Origin: CACIAM-69d sp001698445
GTDB taxonomy: Bacteria > Cyanobacteriota > Cyanobacteriia > CACIAM-69d
Length of the DNA stretch: 64,000 nucleotides
Reading direction: 5' to 3'
NCBI RefSeq assembly: GCF_043235035.1
Contig: NZ_JAZAQF010000069.1
Coordinates: 1-64,000, forward strand
Made by a program: the position numbers and the translations under genes. The notes under the pieces were generated by a model. It had not been told where the DNA came from, did no database searches, and saw only the letters and a list, made by a program, of their open reading frames with translations. Below are positions 1 through 7,558 of this stretch, one piece after another (position 1 is the stretch's first letter; every line of letters begins with the position of its first letter).

Positions 1-2
1 GA

Positions 3-104
3 TTGAGCAAGGACTATGAGTTGTATTCGGAGACGAGTGAAGGGATGATCTATGGCTGCTTAATGCATTTGATGGTGAGAAGATTGGCTGCTCTAGATGC
101 TTAA
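3..104 (+). CDS. Transposase C-terminal end (IS4/IS5-like DDE), partial
   Basis: The open frame enters from the left edge and stops at TAA 102-104. It encodes about 33 residues, including SKDYELYSETSEGMIYGC and a VRRLA-type ending. This resembles the extreme C-terminus of DDE transposases of the IS4/IS5 superfamily, where a conserved SKDYE..TSEAMIY..MI.LM.RRLA segment closes the protein. Only the tail lies in the window, so the family call is tentative. It ends eight bases before the end of the convergent nuclease-like gene, so an insertion sequence boundary lies at or just inside that gene. Confidence 0.55.
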   Translation: MSKDYELYSETSEGMIYGCLMHLMVRRLAALDA

Positions 105-112
105 TAATTGAT

Positions 113-466
113 TTATAAATCAGCTCTAAGAGGACATCGATTACAAGCAATCATACAAATGATGTCTGAGTTTCTTGACGAGCTACAAACTCCCGAAATA
201 TATCCCATTGTGGATTCAATTTGCTTGACCGCATGTTTAACGTCGTTTCCTTTAAATTCAACATAGATCAGCTTATTATTGGGCAAGGTCACTAGTTGAT
301 CGCAGCGAATACCTTCCCTGATGACACACCCATCAATATCAATAACCTTAATCAGAAGCTGTCTGGGGTTCTTTAAGGTTAGCTTTGCTTTGCTGTTTTT
401 GGATTTGGGGTCACTCAGAGAAATGGTTTTCCCTTCATATTCTCGAGTACATTTTGGAAAATCCAT
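113..466 (-). CDS. Small PD-(D/E)XK nuclease-like protein, partner of upstream ATPase
   Basis: This 117-aa protein has no name I can assign. Its core reads IRCDQLV, then LIYVEFKG, then DVKHAVKQIE. That is the Asp...Glu-x-Lys arrangement followed by a helix that is typical of compact PD-(D/E)XK nuclease folds. The start lies 5 bp downstream of the ATPase stop, so the two are almost certainly one transcription unit, and OLD/RecF-like ATPases with a small nuclease partner are common in defence. The last dozen residues (CNRCPLRADL) do not look like a fold ending. They lie against a transposase tail, so the true C-terminus may have been lost to an IS. Nuclease activity is inferred from motif order only. 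Confidence 0.55.
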   Translation of the reverse strand: MDFPKCTREYEGKTISLSDPKSKNSKAKLTLKNPRQLLIKVIDIDGCVIREGIRCDQLVTLPNNKLIYVEFKGNDVKHAVKQIESTMGYISGVCSSSRNSDIICMIACNRCPLRADL

Positions 467-471
467 GATCC

Positions 472-1764
472 CTACTCAATATCCAGTAGTTGATCAAACT
501 GAATGGCTAGCTCCTCAGAAATTGAGTCAATGATTTGAGCATCAATTAACTGAGTTTCTGGATCAATAATATTGCGAGCTTTGCCATCAACGACATGATA
601 GGCAGCAACATCATCAGGATCAAGAATCTGAGAGGCTGGTATAACTTTGAGAACTTGGTCATGATGCCCATCCTTGCTCAAAATTCCCGCCTGAATCAAG
701 TTGTTAAATGAAGTCAGGATATAAGGACTGTGGGTTGTCAGAAAAAATCTGAATTGATTGGACTTGGCATTGTAAGCAGTGACAATGAAATTTACTATGT
801 CTCGCTGAGCGCTTGGAAACAGATGCGCTTCAGGTTCTTCAATATAAATTGAAAAACCTAATGAAGTAGTTGTTGTACTACTAAAAGCAGGAGAAAATAA
901 CAAGCTCTCTAAAATCAAGATCAAAGGCAGAGTTTCTTGCTGACCTGAGGAAGAATGGGATAATTTCACAGCCCTTCCATCTGAAGACTCAATATAATCC
1001 TTGCCTTGATGGCGTATATATTCACCTGACAAAATTCGAGATTTCAAATAAGCGAATTCCAAAAACAAAGCATCAGTGTCTCGGTCTTCAAACTCATGAC
1101 CTGATTTGACAGCGAAATTTCTTGCCTGTTCATAGTATCGCCCAAATTGTACAAGAAGAGGATCAATTGTTAGATCTTTAGACAGAAAACTGAAAATATT
1201 GTTGTCATAGATTGCAAACAGTGAACGACCCGCAGGAATAAATAGCTGATCAAATGCCGCCTCTGTGTTTAGCTTTTCCGAAGTCTTTGTTAGAAATTCA
1301 ATTTGAGCTTGAGGATAAACGCCTAGTCCTGACTCTCTGATGACTTTCCAAAAAGAAGGAGAGTCTTCAACTTCGCCGATGATATTTTTTGCCTCAGATA
1401 GTGCCTTTCTATAAAAGTCTGAATAAGCTAAATCCAGTTTAGAAACACGTCTTCCAATAAATTTTCGATTAATTGTAATGTATTCACTGTTTAGTGAATA
1501 CTGAATGGCGAATTCTAATTTTCCCCAAGACCCCAAGGGAAAATATTGCTCAAATAAACCTTTCATTTTTCTGTCGAATTTTGGCTTTGATTCTAGATTA
1601 AAGCCGGCAAGAAAGATTTCTTGAATAAAGCTTCGGAAATAGAACAGTAATTTGGCAATAATGCTCTTTCCGCTAGCTTGTGGGCCAATCAAAAGATTGA
1701 TTTTTTTTGGAATAATTTCAATATCTTGTAAGCCAGCGAAGCCTTGAATGATTAACTTTTCCAT
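472..1764 (-). CDS. AAA family ATPase (AAA_15/OLD-like, no TOPRIM)
   Basis: This 430-aa ABC-type/RecF-like ATPase has Walker A GPQASGKS near residue 27. A signature-like SHSSSGQQE segment lies about residue 270, Walker B is IYIEEPEAHLFP about residue 307, and the H-loop is TTHSPY about residue 345. This is the split-ABC head arrangement of the OLD, RecF and AAA_15 families, with an inserted helical region between the two halves. The protein stops soon after the H-loop, so the TOPRIM nuclease of true OLD proteins is absent. The small nuclease-like gene 5 bp downstream could supply the catalytic part. The base composition is AT-rich with no HIP1 site, unlike most of the window, which suggests acquisition. 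A defence role is inference. Confidence 0.8.
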   Translation of the reverse strand: MEKLIIQGFAGLQDIEIIPKKINLLIGPQASGKSIIAKLLFYFRSFIQEIFLAGFNLESKPKFDRKMKGLFEQYFPLGSWGKLEFAIQYSLNSEYITINRKFIGRRVSKLDLAYSDFYRKALSEAKNIIGEVEDSPSFWKVIRESGLGVYPQAQIEFLTKTSEKLNTEAAFDQLFIPAGRSLFAIYDNNIFSFLSKDLTIDPLLVQFGRYYEQARNFAVKSGHEFEDRDTDALFLEFAYLKSRILSGEYIRHQGKDYIESSDGRAVKLSHSSSGQQETLPLILILESLLFSPAFSSTTTTSLGFSIYIEEPEAHLFPSAQRDIVNFIVTAYNAKSNQFRFFLTTHSPYILTSFNNLIQAGILSKDGHHDQVLKVIPASQILDPDDVAAYHVVDGKARNIIDPETQLIDAQIIDSISEELAIQFDQLLDIE

Positions 1765-1816
1765 AATTAATGACTCATTATATTGAATGGATTCAAATCA
1801 GTTTAGTGAATGATTG

Positions 1817-2413
1817 TCACAGAAACTGGACTTCTTCGTAAATCATTCCTAGAGAAGCGGTCAGATCCAGCGATTCGAGGTGAATTGAGATCGCCCCCCA
1901 ATCGGCTTCCGGGTCTGGGTCAACGGCGGGATAGGAAGTCAGAACCCATTGGTTTAGCGGATTTCGAGCATAGCGATCGACGCTGATTTGGGTGGCATCA
2001 ATTAATAGATATTCCTGCAATGAGGGTAGCCGCCGATAGGCTTTGAACTTGTCGCCGCGATCGAACCCGGCCGTGCTGGGAGATAGCACTTCAATAATTA
2101 GCTTGGGATGGCTAATCAGGCTGGTGGCCTGGCGATCGCGCTGATCGCAAGTGACAACCCCATCGGGATAAAAATAGGGGCCCGCCGCGCTGATTTGCAC
2201 CTTGGCATCGGCCATGTAGGTGTGGCAACCCGTGCCCCGCAACTGCCCCCGCAACCAACTGGCAATGTTGAGGGCGATCGCATTGTGGGCCAAAGTTCCG
2301 CCCACCATGGCGTAGGCGGCCCCGTGAAAATATTCATGGCGCACCGACTGCTCGGCTTCCCAGGCCAAGTAGTCGGTGGGACTCATGAGCAATCGATCGA
2401 AATTAGCAACCAT
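1817..2413 (-). CDS. Uma2 family endonuclease (DUF820)
   Basis: This 198-aa Uma2-type protein belongs to a restriction-endonuclease-like family greatly expanded in cyanobacteria. Family marks are an N-terminal SPTDYLAWE, then RHEYFHG, then YFYPDGVVTCD, then PKLIIEVLSPSTAGFDRGDKF. The conserved Asp and the Glu of EVLSPST are the presumed metal-binding residues. I start at ATG 2413 because the frame upstream of this codon runs back over the 3' end of pmbA and looks like shadow coding. The cellular role of Uma2 proteins is not established. This copy is co-oriented with tldD-pmbA but separated from them by 67 bp. Confidence 0.85.
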   Translation of the reverse strand: MVANFDRLLMSPTDYLAWEAEQSVRHEYFHGAAYAMVGGTLAHNAIALNIASWLRGQLRGTGCHTYMADAKVQISAAGPYFYPDGVVTCDQRDRQATSLISHPKLIIEVLSPSTAGFDRGDKFKAYRRLPSLQEYLLIDATQISVDRYARNPLNQWVLTSYPAVDPDPEADWGAISIHLESLDLTASLGMIYEEVQFL

Positions 2414-2480
2414 GGCGATCGCCAGGAGATGGGGATCCGGTTGGGAGCAACAGGCGGCACTCCCAACCGATTGCCTGATG

Positions 2481-3818
2481 TTAGTCGCCCGTAATCGACA
2501 GTTCCGCCACCCAAATTCGGGGGCAAGTGCCGCCGGGGAGCACCTCGGCCTCGGGTTCCACACAGATGATCGACTTCAGCAGGTCGTGGATGTCGCCCGC
2601 GATCGTGGCGGACTCGATGCTGACCCGATCGCCCCGTTTCACCATCCAGCCATCAAAGGGCAGCGAGAACGATCCCTCCAGGGCGTTCACCCCCGCGTGC
2701 AGCGCGGTCACATCGTCCACCAAGATCACCTGCTCGGCATCGGCCAAGCGCAGGTCACCCGGTTGGTTCGAGAACACGTGCCAGTAGCCGGGGCTGACCG
2801 TCACCTTTGCGCCCATGTTGGCGTGGCCCGTGGGTTGTGCGCCCAGGCGTTTGGCGGTTCCGGCGCTGTGCAGGAAGTTGGTCAGTTGCCCATCGGTGAT
2901 CAGCGGGATGCGGCGGGTGGGTGTGCCTTCGCCGTCAAACCAGCTTGCGCCAATGTTGCCGGGGTGGTGTTCGTCGTCCGCCAGCGACAGGATCGACGCG
3001 GCCAGGGTTTGCCCCAGCGAATCCGGCGTGGAAAGGCTTTGTTTATCCAAAATGCTCTGGGCGTTGAACAGATTGGAAAAGGCTCCCAGCAAGCTGAGGA
3101 AAGCTTCTGGCGAAAAGACGATCGGATATTTGCCCGACTGAATTTTGTCGTAGTTCAGGTGGCTGAGGGTTTTTTCGGTGGTTTCTTGCAGGCAGCCTTC
3201 TAGGTCGAGGCTGTCGAAGCTGCGGGCCATGCGGAATGCGCCGCCGCTCCGGGGTTTGCGCCCTTCCTGCTCGGTTTTGGCGTAGAGATACATGGAGGCG
3301 ATCGAGCGGGCCTCGTGCCGCAGGGCCCCTTCGCTGTTCAGATAAAACCGCTCCGTGTCGCTTTGGGAGAGGCCGTTGTAGGGCACGGAGGTGATTGCCG
3401 GGTGGGCATCCAGCAGCCGTTTTTCGGCATCGGCTAGGGCTGTGATCAGGGTGTTGATCGGGGCGGGCGGGGCCATGTCGCTGGTGTTGCCATCGATCGG
3501 CTGGGTGGCTTCGGGACTGAAGTCCGGCACGTTGTCCGTGGCTCCGAAGGCGCTGGCCTCACTGGCGGTGCGCAGGGCCAGCTCCAGCCCGGCCCGATCG
3601 ATGTCGGTGGTGGAGGTGATGCCCACGCGCCCGTCTTGGCTCCAAACCCGCACGGTCACGCCCGATCGCTGGGAGGCTTTCACCTGTTCCGGCTCGCCGT
3701 CGCGCACTTTGACGCTGGTTTCATCGACGGATGATCCATACAAATCAAATTGTTTGATGCCCAAATTGGTTGCCAAATCGCGGGCATCCGTTGCCAATTG
3801 TTCAATTGAAATTGCCAC
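2481..3818 (-). CDS. pmbA: TldD/PmbA family metalloprotease subunit, PmbA-like
   Basis: This 445-aa member of the U62 family is the PmbA (TldE) half of the TldD/TldE heterodimer. In E. coli that complex degrades unfolded or modified peptides and matures microcin B17. The family pattern is clear: the N-terminal DLYGSSVDETSVKVRDGE region, the central LDLEGCLQETTEKTL region, the SPEAFLSLLGAF segment, and a C-terminal SIESATIAGDIHDLL. There is no HExxxH motif, as expected for the non-catalytic partner. The gene follows tldD with only 3 bp between them, a translationally coupled pair. Many cyanobacteria keep this pair; its native substrate is unknown. Confidence 0.9.
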   Translation of the reverse strand: MAISIEQLATDARDLATNLGIKQFDLYGSSVDETSVKVRDGEPEQVKASQRSGVTVRVWSQDGRVGITSTTDIDRAGLELALRTASEASAFGATDNVPDFSPEATQPIDGNTSDMAPPAPINTLITALADAEKRLLDAHPAITSVPYNGLSQSDTERFYLNSEGALRHEARSIASMYLYAKTEQEGRKPRSGGAFRMARSFDSLDLEGCLQETTEKTLSHLNYDKIQSGKYPIVFSPEAFLSLLGAFSNLFNAQSILDKQSLSTPDSLGQTLAASILSLADDEHHPGNIGASWFDGEGTPTRRIPLITDGQLTNFLHSAGTAKRLGAQPTGHANMGAKVTVSPGYWHVFSNQPGDLRLADAEQVILVDDVTALHAGVNALEGSFSLPFDGWMVKRGDRVSIESATIAGDIHDLLKSIICVEPEAEVLPGGTCPRIWVAELSITGD

Positions 3819-3821
3819 GAC

Positions 3822-5291
3822 TTAGCGACCTCCCACGGTAATTGCATCCACTTTGATGTGGGGTTGACCCACGGTGACATAGACACTGCCACTGACCGAT
3901 CCACAGAACCCCGGCGAGAGGGCCAAATCATTGGAGGACATGGAAATTTTCTGCATGATTTCCACGGCTTCCCCAATCAAGGTTGCGCCCTTCAAGGGTT
4001 TGGTGAGCTGCCCATTTTCAATTAGGTAAGCTTCATCCACACCGAAGTTAAATTGACCGGTGGGGCCGACACTGCCGCCGCCCATCCGCTTGCAATAAAT
4101 GCCGCGATCGATCGAGCCAAACAACTGATCGATCGAGAATTCGCCCGGGGCAATGTAGGTGTTCCGCATCCGTGAGGCGGCGGCGAAGGTGTAGCCCTGA
4201 CGGCGGCCGCTGCCGGTGCGGGGATGGCCTGTTTTCACAAAGCCCGCGCGATCGGAAATGAAGTTTTTCAGAATGCCATTTTCAATCAGCAAGGTGCGCT
4301 GCACCGGCATTCCTTCATCGTCCATATCCAAAGTGCCGAAGGCGTTGTCACTCAAGCCTTCATCCCAAGCGGTCAAATTTTCATGGGCGATTTTTTCGCC
4401 TTTCTTGTCCCAAAATGGTGTGGTTTTGCGTTCCACTTGGGTGGTTTCCAGCAGGTGGCCGCAGGCTTCGTGGAAGATCACGCCGCCAAAGGCATTGGCC
4501 ATCACCACAGGATAGTTACCCGATTCCACATAGTCGGCGTAGAGCATTTTGCCCGCCGATTCAGCAATGCCACTGGTGAAGGTTTCGTAGTCCCAATCTC
4601 GCAAGAATTGGGGATTGCTGGCATCGCCGGCCCGCTGACCAATGGACGATCGATTGGCCCCATCGGCACAGAGCAGGCTCGACCCCACCGATTGGGTCAG
4701 GCGAATGTCGTGGGCAAACACGCCATCACTGGCGGCTACCAACACTTCTTGCCAGTCGCGAAAATAGCTCGATCGCCGCGATTGCACATGGCTGCCTTGC
4801 TTGGCCAGCGCATCGTTGGCCGCCAACAGCACCTCGCCCATTTCCTTCATGGAACTGCATTGACCCAACCAAGCATCCTTGCCCTTGGTGGCCACGTAGT
4901 CCCGCAGGGGTTCTAGGTTCACTTCGGGGATGTAGGCATTGGGGCCCGGCAGGCTCAACCCCAGGATTGCCAGGGCTTTTTCCAGAGCCGATCGCAACCC
5001 GGCAAAGGTCAGATCATTGGTGCTGACGTAGCAGTCGGCATGGCCGCGAAACACGCGCACCCCCGCGCCGGTGGCCAGTCGGGGGGCAATGCTGGTGATG
5101 GCATCGTCTTCGGCCAGGCAGTTGATGTAGTTGCTGCGTTCCAGGAAAAATTCCACAAAATCGGCTCCGGCGGCGCGCCCCCAACCCAGCAAGGTCGAAA
5201 GGGGCGATCGCCAGCTTTCATCGAAGCGATCGACCGTGGGCAGGTAACGCAACTCGGGCACATCCCGAGACAGCAGCAAAGTTGGAGCCAT
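3822..5291 (-). CDS. tldD: TldD/PmbA family metalloprotease, TldD-like catalytic subunit
   Basis: This protein of about 489 aa is the catalytic half of the TldD/TldE protease. The zinc motif HEACGH (HExxxH) follows AFGGVIFHEA near residue 275, and the C-terminal region has the conserved GGGSVGPTGQFNFGV and GSVSGSVYVTVGQP segments. I use the internal ATG at 5291 (MAPTLLLSRD) rather than the one five codons earlier; either is possible. It is the first gene of the tldD-pmbA pair. The upstream region carries the MITE-like element at 5353-5544, so the promoter must lie between about 5292 and the element or inside it. Confidence 0.9.
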   Translation of the reverse strand: MAPTLLLSRDVPELRYLPTVDRFDESWRSPLSTLLGWGRAAGADFVEFFLERSNYINCLAEDDAITSIAPRLATGAGVRVFRGHADCYVSTNDLTFAGLRSALEKALAILGLSLPGPNAYIPEVNLEPLRDYVATKGKDAWLGQCSSMKEMGEVLLAANDALAKQGSHVQSRRSSYFRDWQEVLVAASDGVFAHDIRLTQSVGSSLLCADGANRSSIGQRAGDASNPQFLRDWDYETFTSGIAESAGKMLYADYVESGNYPVVMANAFGGVIFHEACGHLLETTQVERKTTPFWDKKGEKIAHENLTAWDEGLSDNAFGTLDMDDEGMPVQRTLLIENGILKNFISDRAGFVKTGHPRTGSGRRQGYTFAAASRMRNTYIAPGEFSIDQLFGSIDRGIYCKRMGGGSVGPTGQFNFGVDEAYLIENGQLTKPLKGATLIGEAVEIMQKISMSSNDLALSPGFCGSVSGSVYVTVGQPHIKVDAITVGGR

Positions 5292-5352
5292 GTAATGATT
5301 CCTCAAACGGTGCGAAGGGCAGCAAACAGAATTAGGGGTTGCTCAAGGGGGC

Positions 5353-5544
5353 TAGGGTCTGTCGTCATTTCTCGATGTGAGGCTGAAACCGTTGATCTTT
5401 CATGCCCCCCAATTGTTGTAACAAGATGCTCAAGCCCCTTGCTCCCCACGAGCCGCTAGTTGTAACAAGATGCTCAAGCCCCTTGCTCCCCACGATCTGC
5501 TAACGGCAGATCCGAGGTTTCGGGCGAAACGACGACAGTTCCTA
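5353..5544. mobile_element. MITE-like element with inverted ends and TA flanks
   Basis: The left end reads TAGGGTCTGTCGTCATTTC from 5353. The right end, read on the other strand from 5544, is TAGGAACTGTCGTCGTTTC. The two are inverted copies with three mismatches, each bordered by TA. The element is about 190 bp and has no ORF. Terminal inverted repeats with a TA target duplication suggest a non-autonomous element mobilised by an IS630/Tc1-type transposase, but no such transposase is in the window. A 37-bp direct repeat lies inside it. Confidence 0.6.
5415..5495. repeat. 37-bp direct repeat, two copies, inside the MITE-like element
   Basis: The sequence beginning GTTGTAACAAGATGCTCAAG occurs at 5415-5451 and again at 5459-5495 with no mismatch, so the period is 44 bp. 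It is purely internal to the element with inverted ends at 5353-5544. It may have arisen by slippage within the element. Confidence 0.85.
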
Positions 5545-5737
5545 ACCCCAGGAAACCGCTGACAATCTTTTGCTGGGGCTTGGGTTTTAAGAAACGTTAA
5601 GCCCCGGTTCTCAGTCTAGCAAAGCGATGTCGTAGCAGTGTTTGGGCTGGGGGTGGTTGCACTCAGGTCATTCCCAGTGACTTTCAAAGGATTCAGCGGC
5701 AAAATTCAACAAAACGGTTCAACTGGGGTTTTGAGTG

Positions 5738-6235
5738 ATGGCATATCCCGATCGAATGGTTCCCGGCCCTGGTCAAGAATCCGTGTGGGACTACCCCCGG
5801 CCGCCACGCTGGGAAGATTCCAGTAAGCAAATTCGGGTGGAGTTCAATGGCGTGGTGATTGCCGAAACCCATCAAGCGAAACGGGTTTTGGAAACTAGCC
5901 ATCCGCCGGTTTATTACATTCCCCCTGAGGATTTGCGGCAGGAATATTTTGAGCTGATTGCCCGATCGACCTTTTGCGAGTGGAAAGGGGTCGCCCGGTA
6001 TTACAGCATCCAAGTGGGCGATCGCCGGGCCGAGGCCGCCGCTTGGTTCTATCCCGCGCCGACTCCCGCCTTTGCCGAGATCCAAAACTACGTGGCGATT
6101 TACCCGAGCTATGTGGATGCTTGCTATGTGGATGGCGAGCAAGTGCAGGCCCAACCTGGTGATTTTTATGGCGGCTGGATCACGTCCGAGATTGTCGGCC
6201 CTTTTAAAGGATCGCCCGGCACTTGGGGATGGTAA
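5738..6235 (+). CDS. DUF427 domain-containing protein
   Basis: This 165-aa protein is of the DUF427 family. Its segments are IRVEFNGVVIAET, a VYYIPPEDLR block, STFCEWKGVARYYSIQVG and AIYPSYVDACYVDGEQV, in the order usual for the family's compact beta-rich fold. It is cytoplasmic, has no signal peptide, and has no established enzymatic function. Two adjacent ATG codons (5735 and 5738) are possible; I prefer MAYPDRM. It stands alone between the MITE and a long gene-free region. Confidence 0.85.
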   Translation: MAYPDRMVPGPGQESVWDYPRPPRWEDSSKQIRVEFNGVVIAETHQAKRVLETSHPPVYYIPPEDLRQEYFELIARSTFCEWKGVARYYSIQVGDRRAEAAAWFYPAPTPAFAEIQNYVAIYPSYVDACYVDGEQVQAQPGDFYGGWITSEIVGPFKGSPGTWGW

Positions 6236-7289
6236 GGATGCCAGAGCGGGCGGGCAGCTCATTCCGTTTATCCCGTTCATGAAGCGTGAAATTCGTAACG
6301 ATTTCCGAAGTGCTTTTTAATACAAACACTGCTTGCCAAGAAATGAGTTATGAATGCTGAATCGCGCAGTTCAAAGCTCCAAAAGATTGACTGGTAAGAT
6401 TTTTTGCGTCTGAGCCTGTGCGATCGCCCCCAGAATCTATACGGAGAACAGCAGTAGGCTTTGCCGGGGACTCTCAAAAAAATTGAGTAATCTCCGTAAA
6501 TTCTCGGAAAAAAGTTGCTATACTCAAACCCAAGGCAAAACACTAACTCAAACTTCTTGCAAGTTCCTTGGGAAGTTGCTGAATGAGGGTTTAGGGTCAA
6601 TTGCCTCAATGCCGTTGCCATTCCCCAAAAGGGGTGGGCGTTTTGAGTTGAAGTGTGGGGTCATCGTCAGCAACGCCCTTGCGGAATTGCGGTTTAGCCG
6701 GCCAGTTCTTGAGTTCAAAATCTTGGGTTCATAAGATCTTGGGTTCATAAGGTTCTGCGTCCTCAACCAGCCTCCGCAAATGAGCCGTTGATCACGATGG
6801 TCGCCAAGGCTCTCCCACTCATCAGGTTCGCTCAGGCGACTTTTGCATCTACACAGTCTCCGCCAAAGTTCGGGTTCATTCCCTTCTTCTGCATCTGCCA
6901 AGCTGTATCTGCCTGGAGTTGGCCTGCCCGATCGAACCGTGAATGCAGGCCCGACTCCTCCATTAATTGCGATCGATTGTTCAGGCGATCGCAAGCTCTG
7001 ATTCTGCCTCTCAATCGGGGTGCATCGTGCATCTACCGCATCTCACTTTGTCTGCCATCTGAGGAACTGGCCCCGCGATCAACCTCGATCGACCCTCAAC
7101 TGTTGACCGTCAGGGTGCATAACAGGGCGATCGGGTGCTTCGTTCAAGGGGCCTCAGTCCCAGCTAAATCATGGCTCAGTCAGCGTTCTGATTGCATTCA
7201 AAGCCATTAAGACCCAGGAAATCGGAGTGAAATCTTAGGCACATTCACCCGCTTTTTCGGGATCCGTGGCTTGACCCAGGGAAGCAAAT
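6236..7289. other. Gene-free region of about 1.05 kb
   Basis: No convincing gene is seen on either strand. The short frames present lack ribosome binding sites and recognisable motifs. A short repeat, ATCTTGGGTTCATAAG, recurs at about 6720-6750. The stretch ends in a strong intrinsic terminator (7290-7323) that no recognised gene explains, so it may hold a non-coding RNA. Confidence 0.4.
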
Positions 7290-7323
7290 CGCCATCGAGT
7301 TTTACTCGGTGGCGTTTTTTTTC
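7290..7323 (+). terminator. Rho-independent terminator, orphan
   Basis: A stem of CGCCATCGAG with ACTCGGTGGCG encloses a TTTT-containing loop and is followed by an uninterrupted run of eight T residues. This is a textbook intrinsic terminator on the + strand. The nearest upstream annotated gene on this strand ends about 1 kb earlier, so it probably ends a short untranslated transcript. Confidence 0.7.
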
Positions 7324-7558
7324 GAGTTGCGATTGGTGAAGGGACAGAACTCGCGCTACAGTGACGGGAACTCACGGACTTAGGAAATGTCTAAACGACC
7401 GATCCTAAGCCCGTAATTGCGCAAGTAACCAACTCAGACAAGGGATGTAGATCCCTGGCTTTGTTGTGCCTATGGTTCAAAAATTCATATCTGACACTGT
7501 TCAAACCTTCTCTAAAAATTAGACAATTCTGAGACTCAATAACTCAGCTCAAGAATCA

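Noticed and set aside
1817..2563. Longer Uma2 start adding 50 residues
   Set aside because: The extension overlaps the 3' end of pmbA and shows no family similarity.
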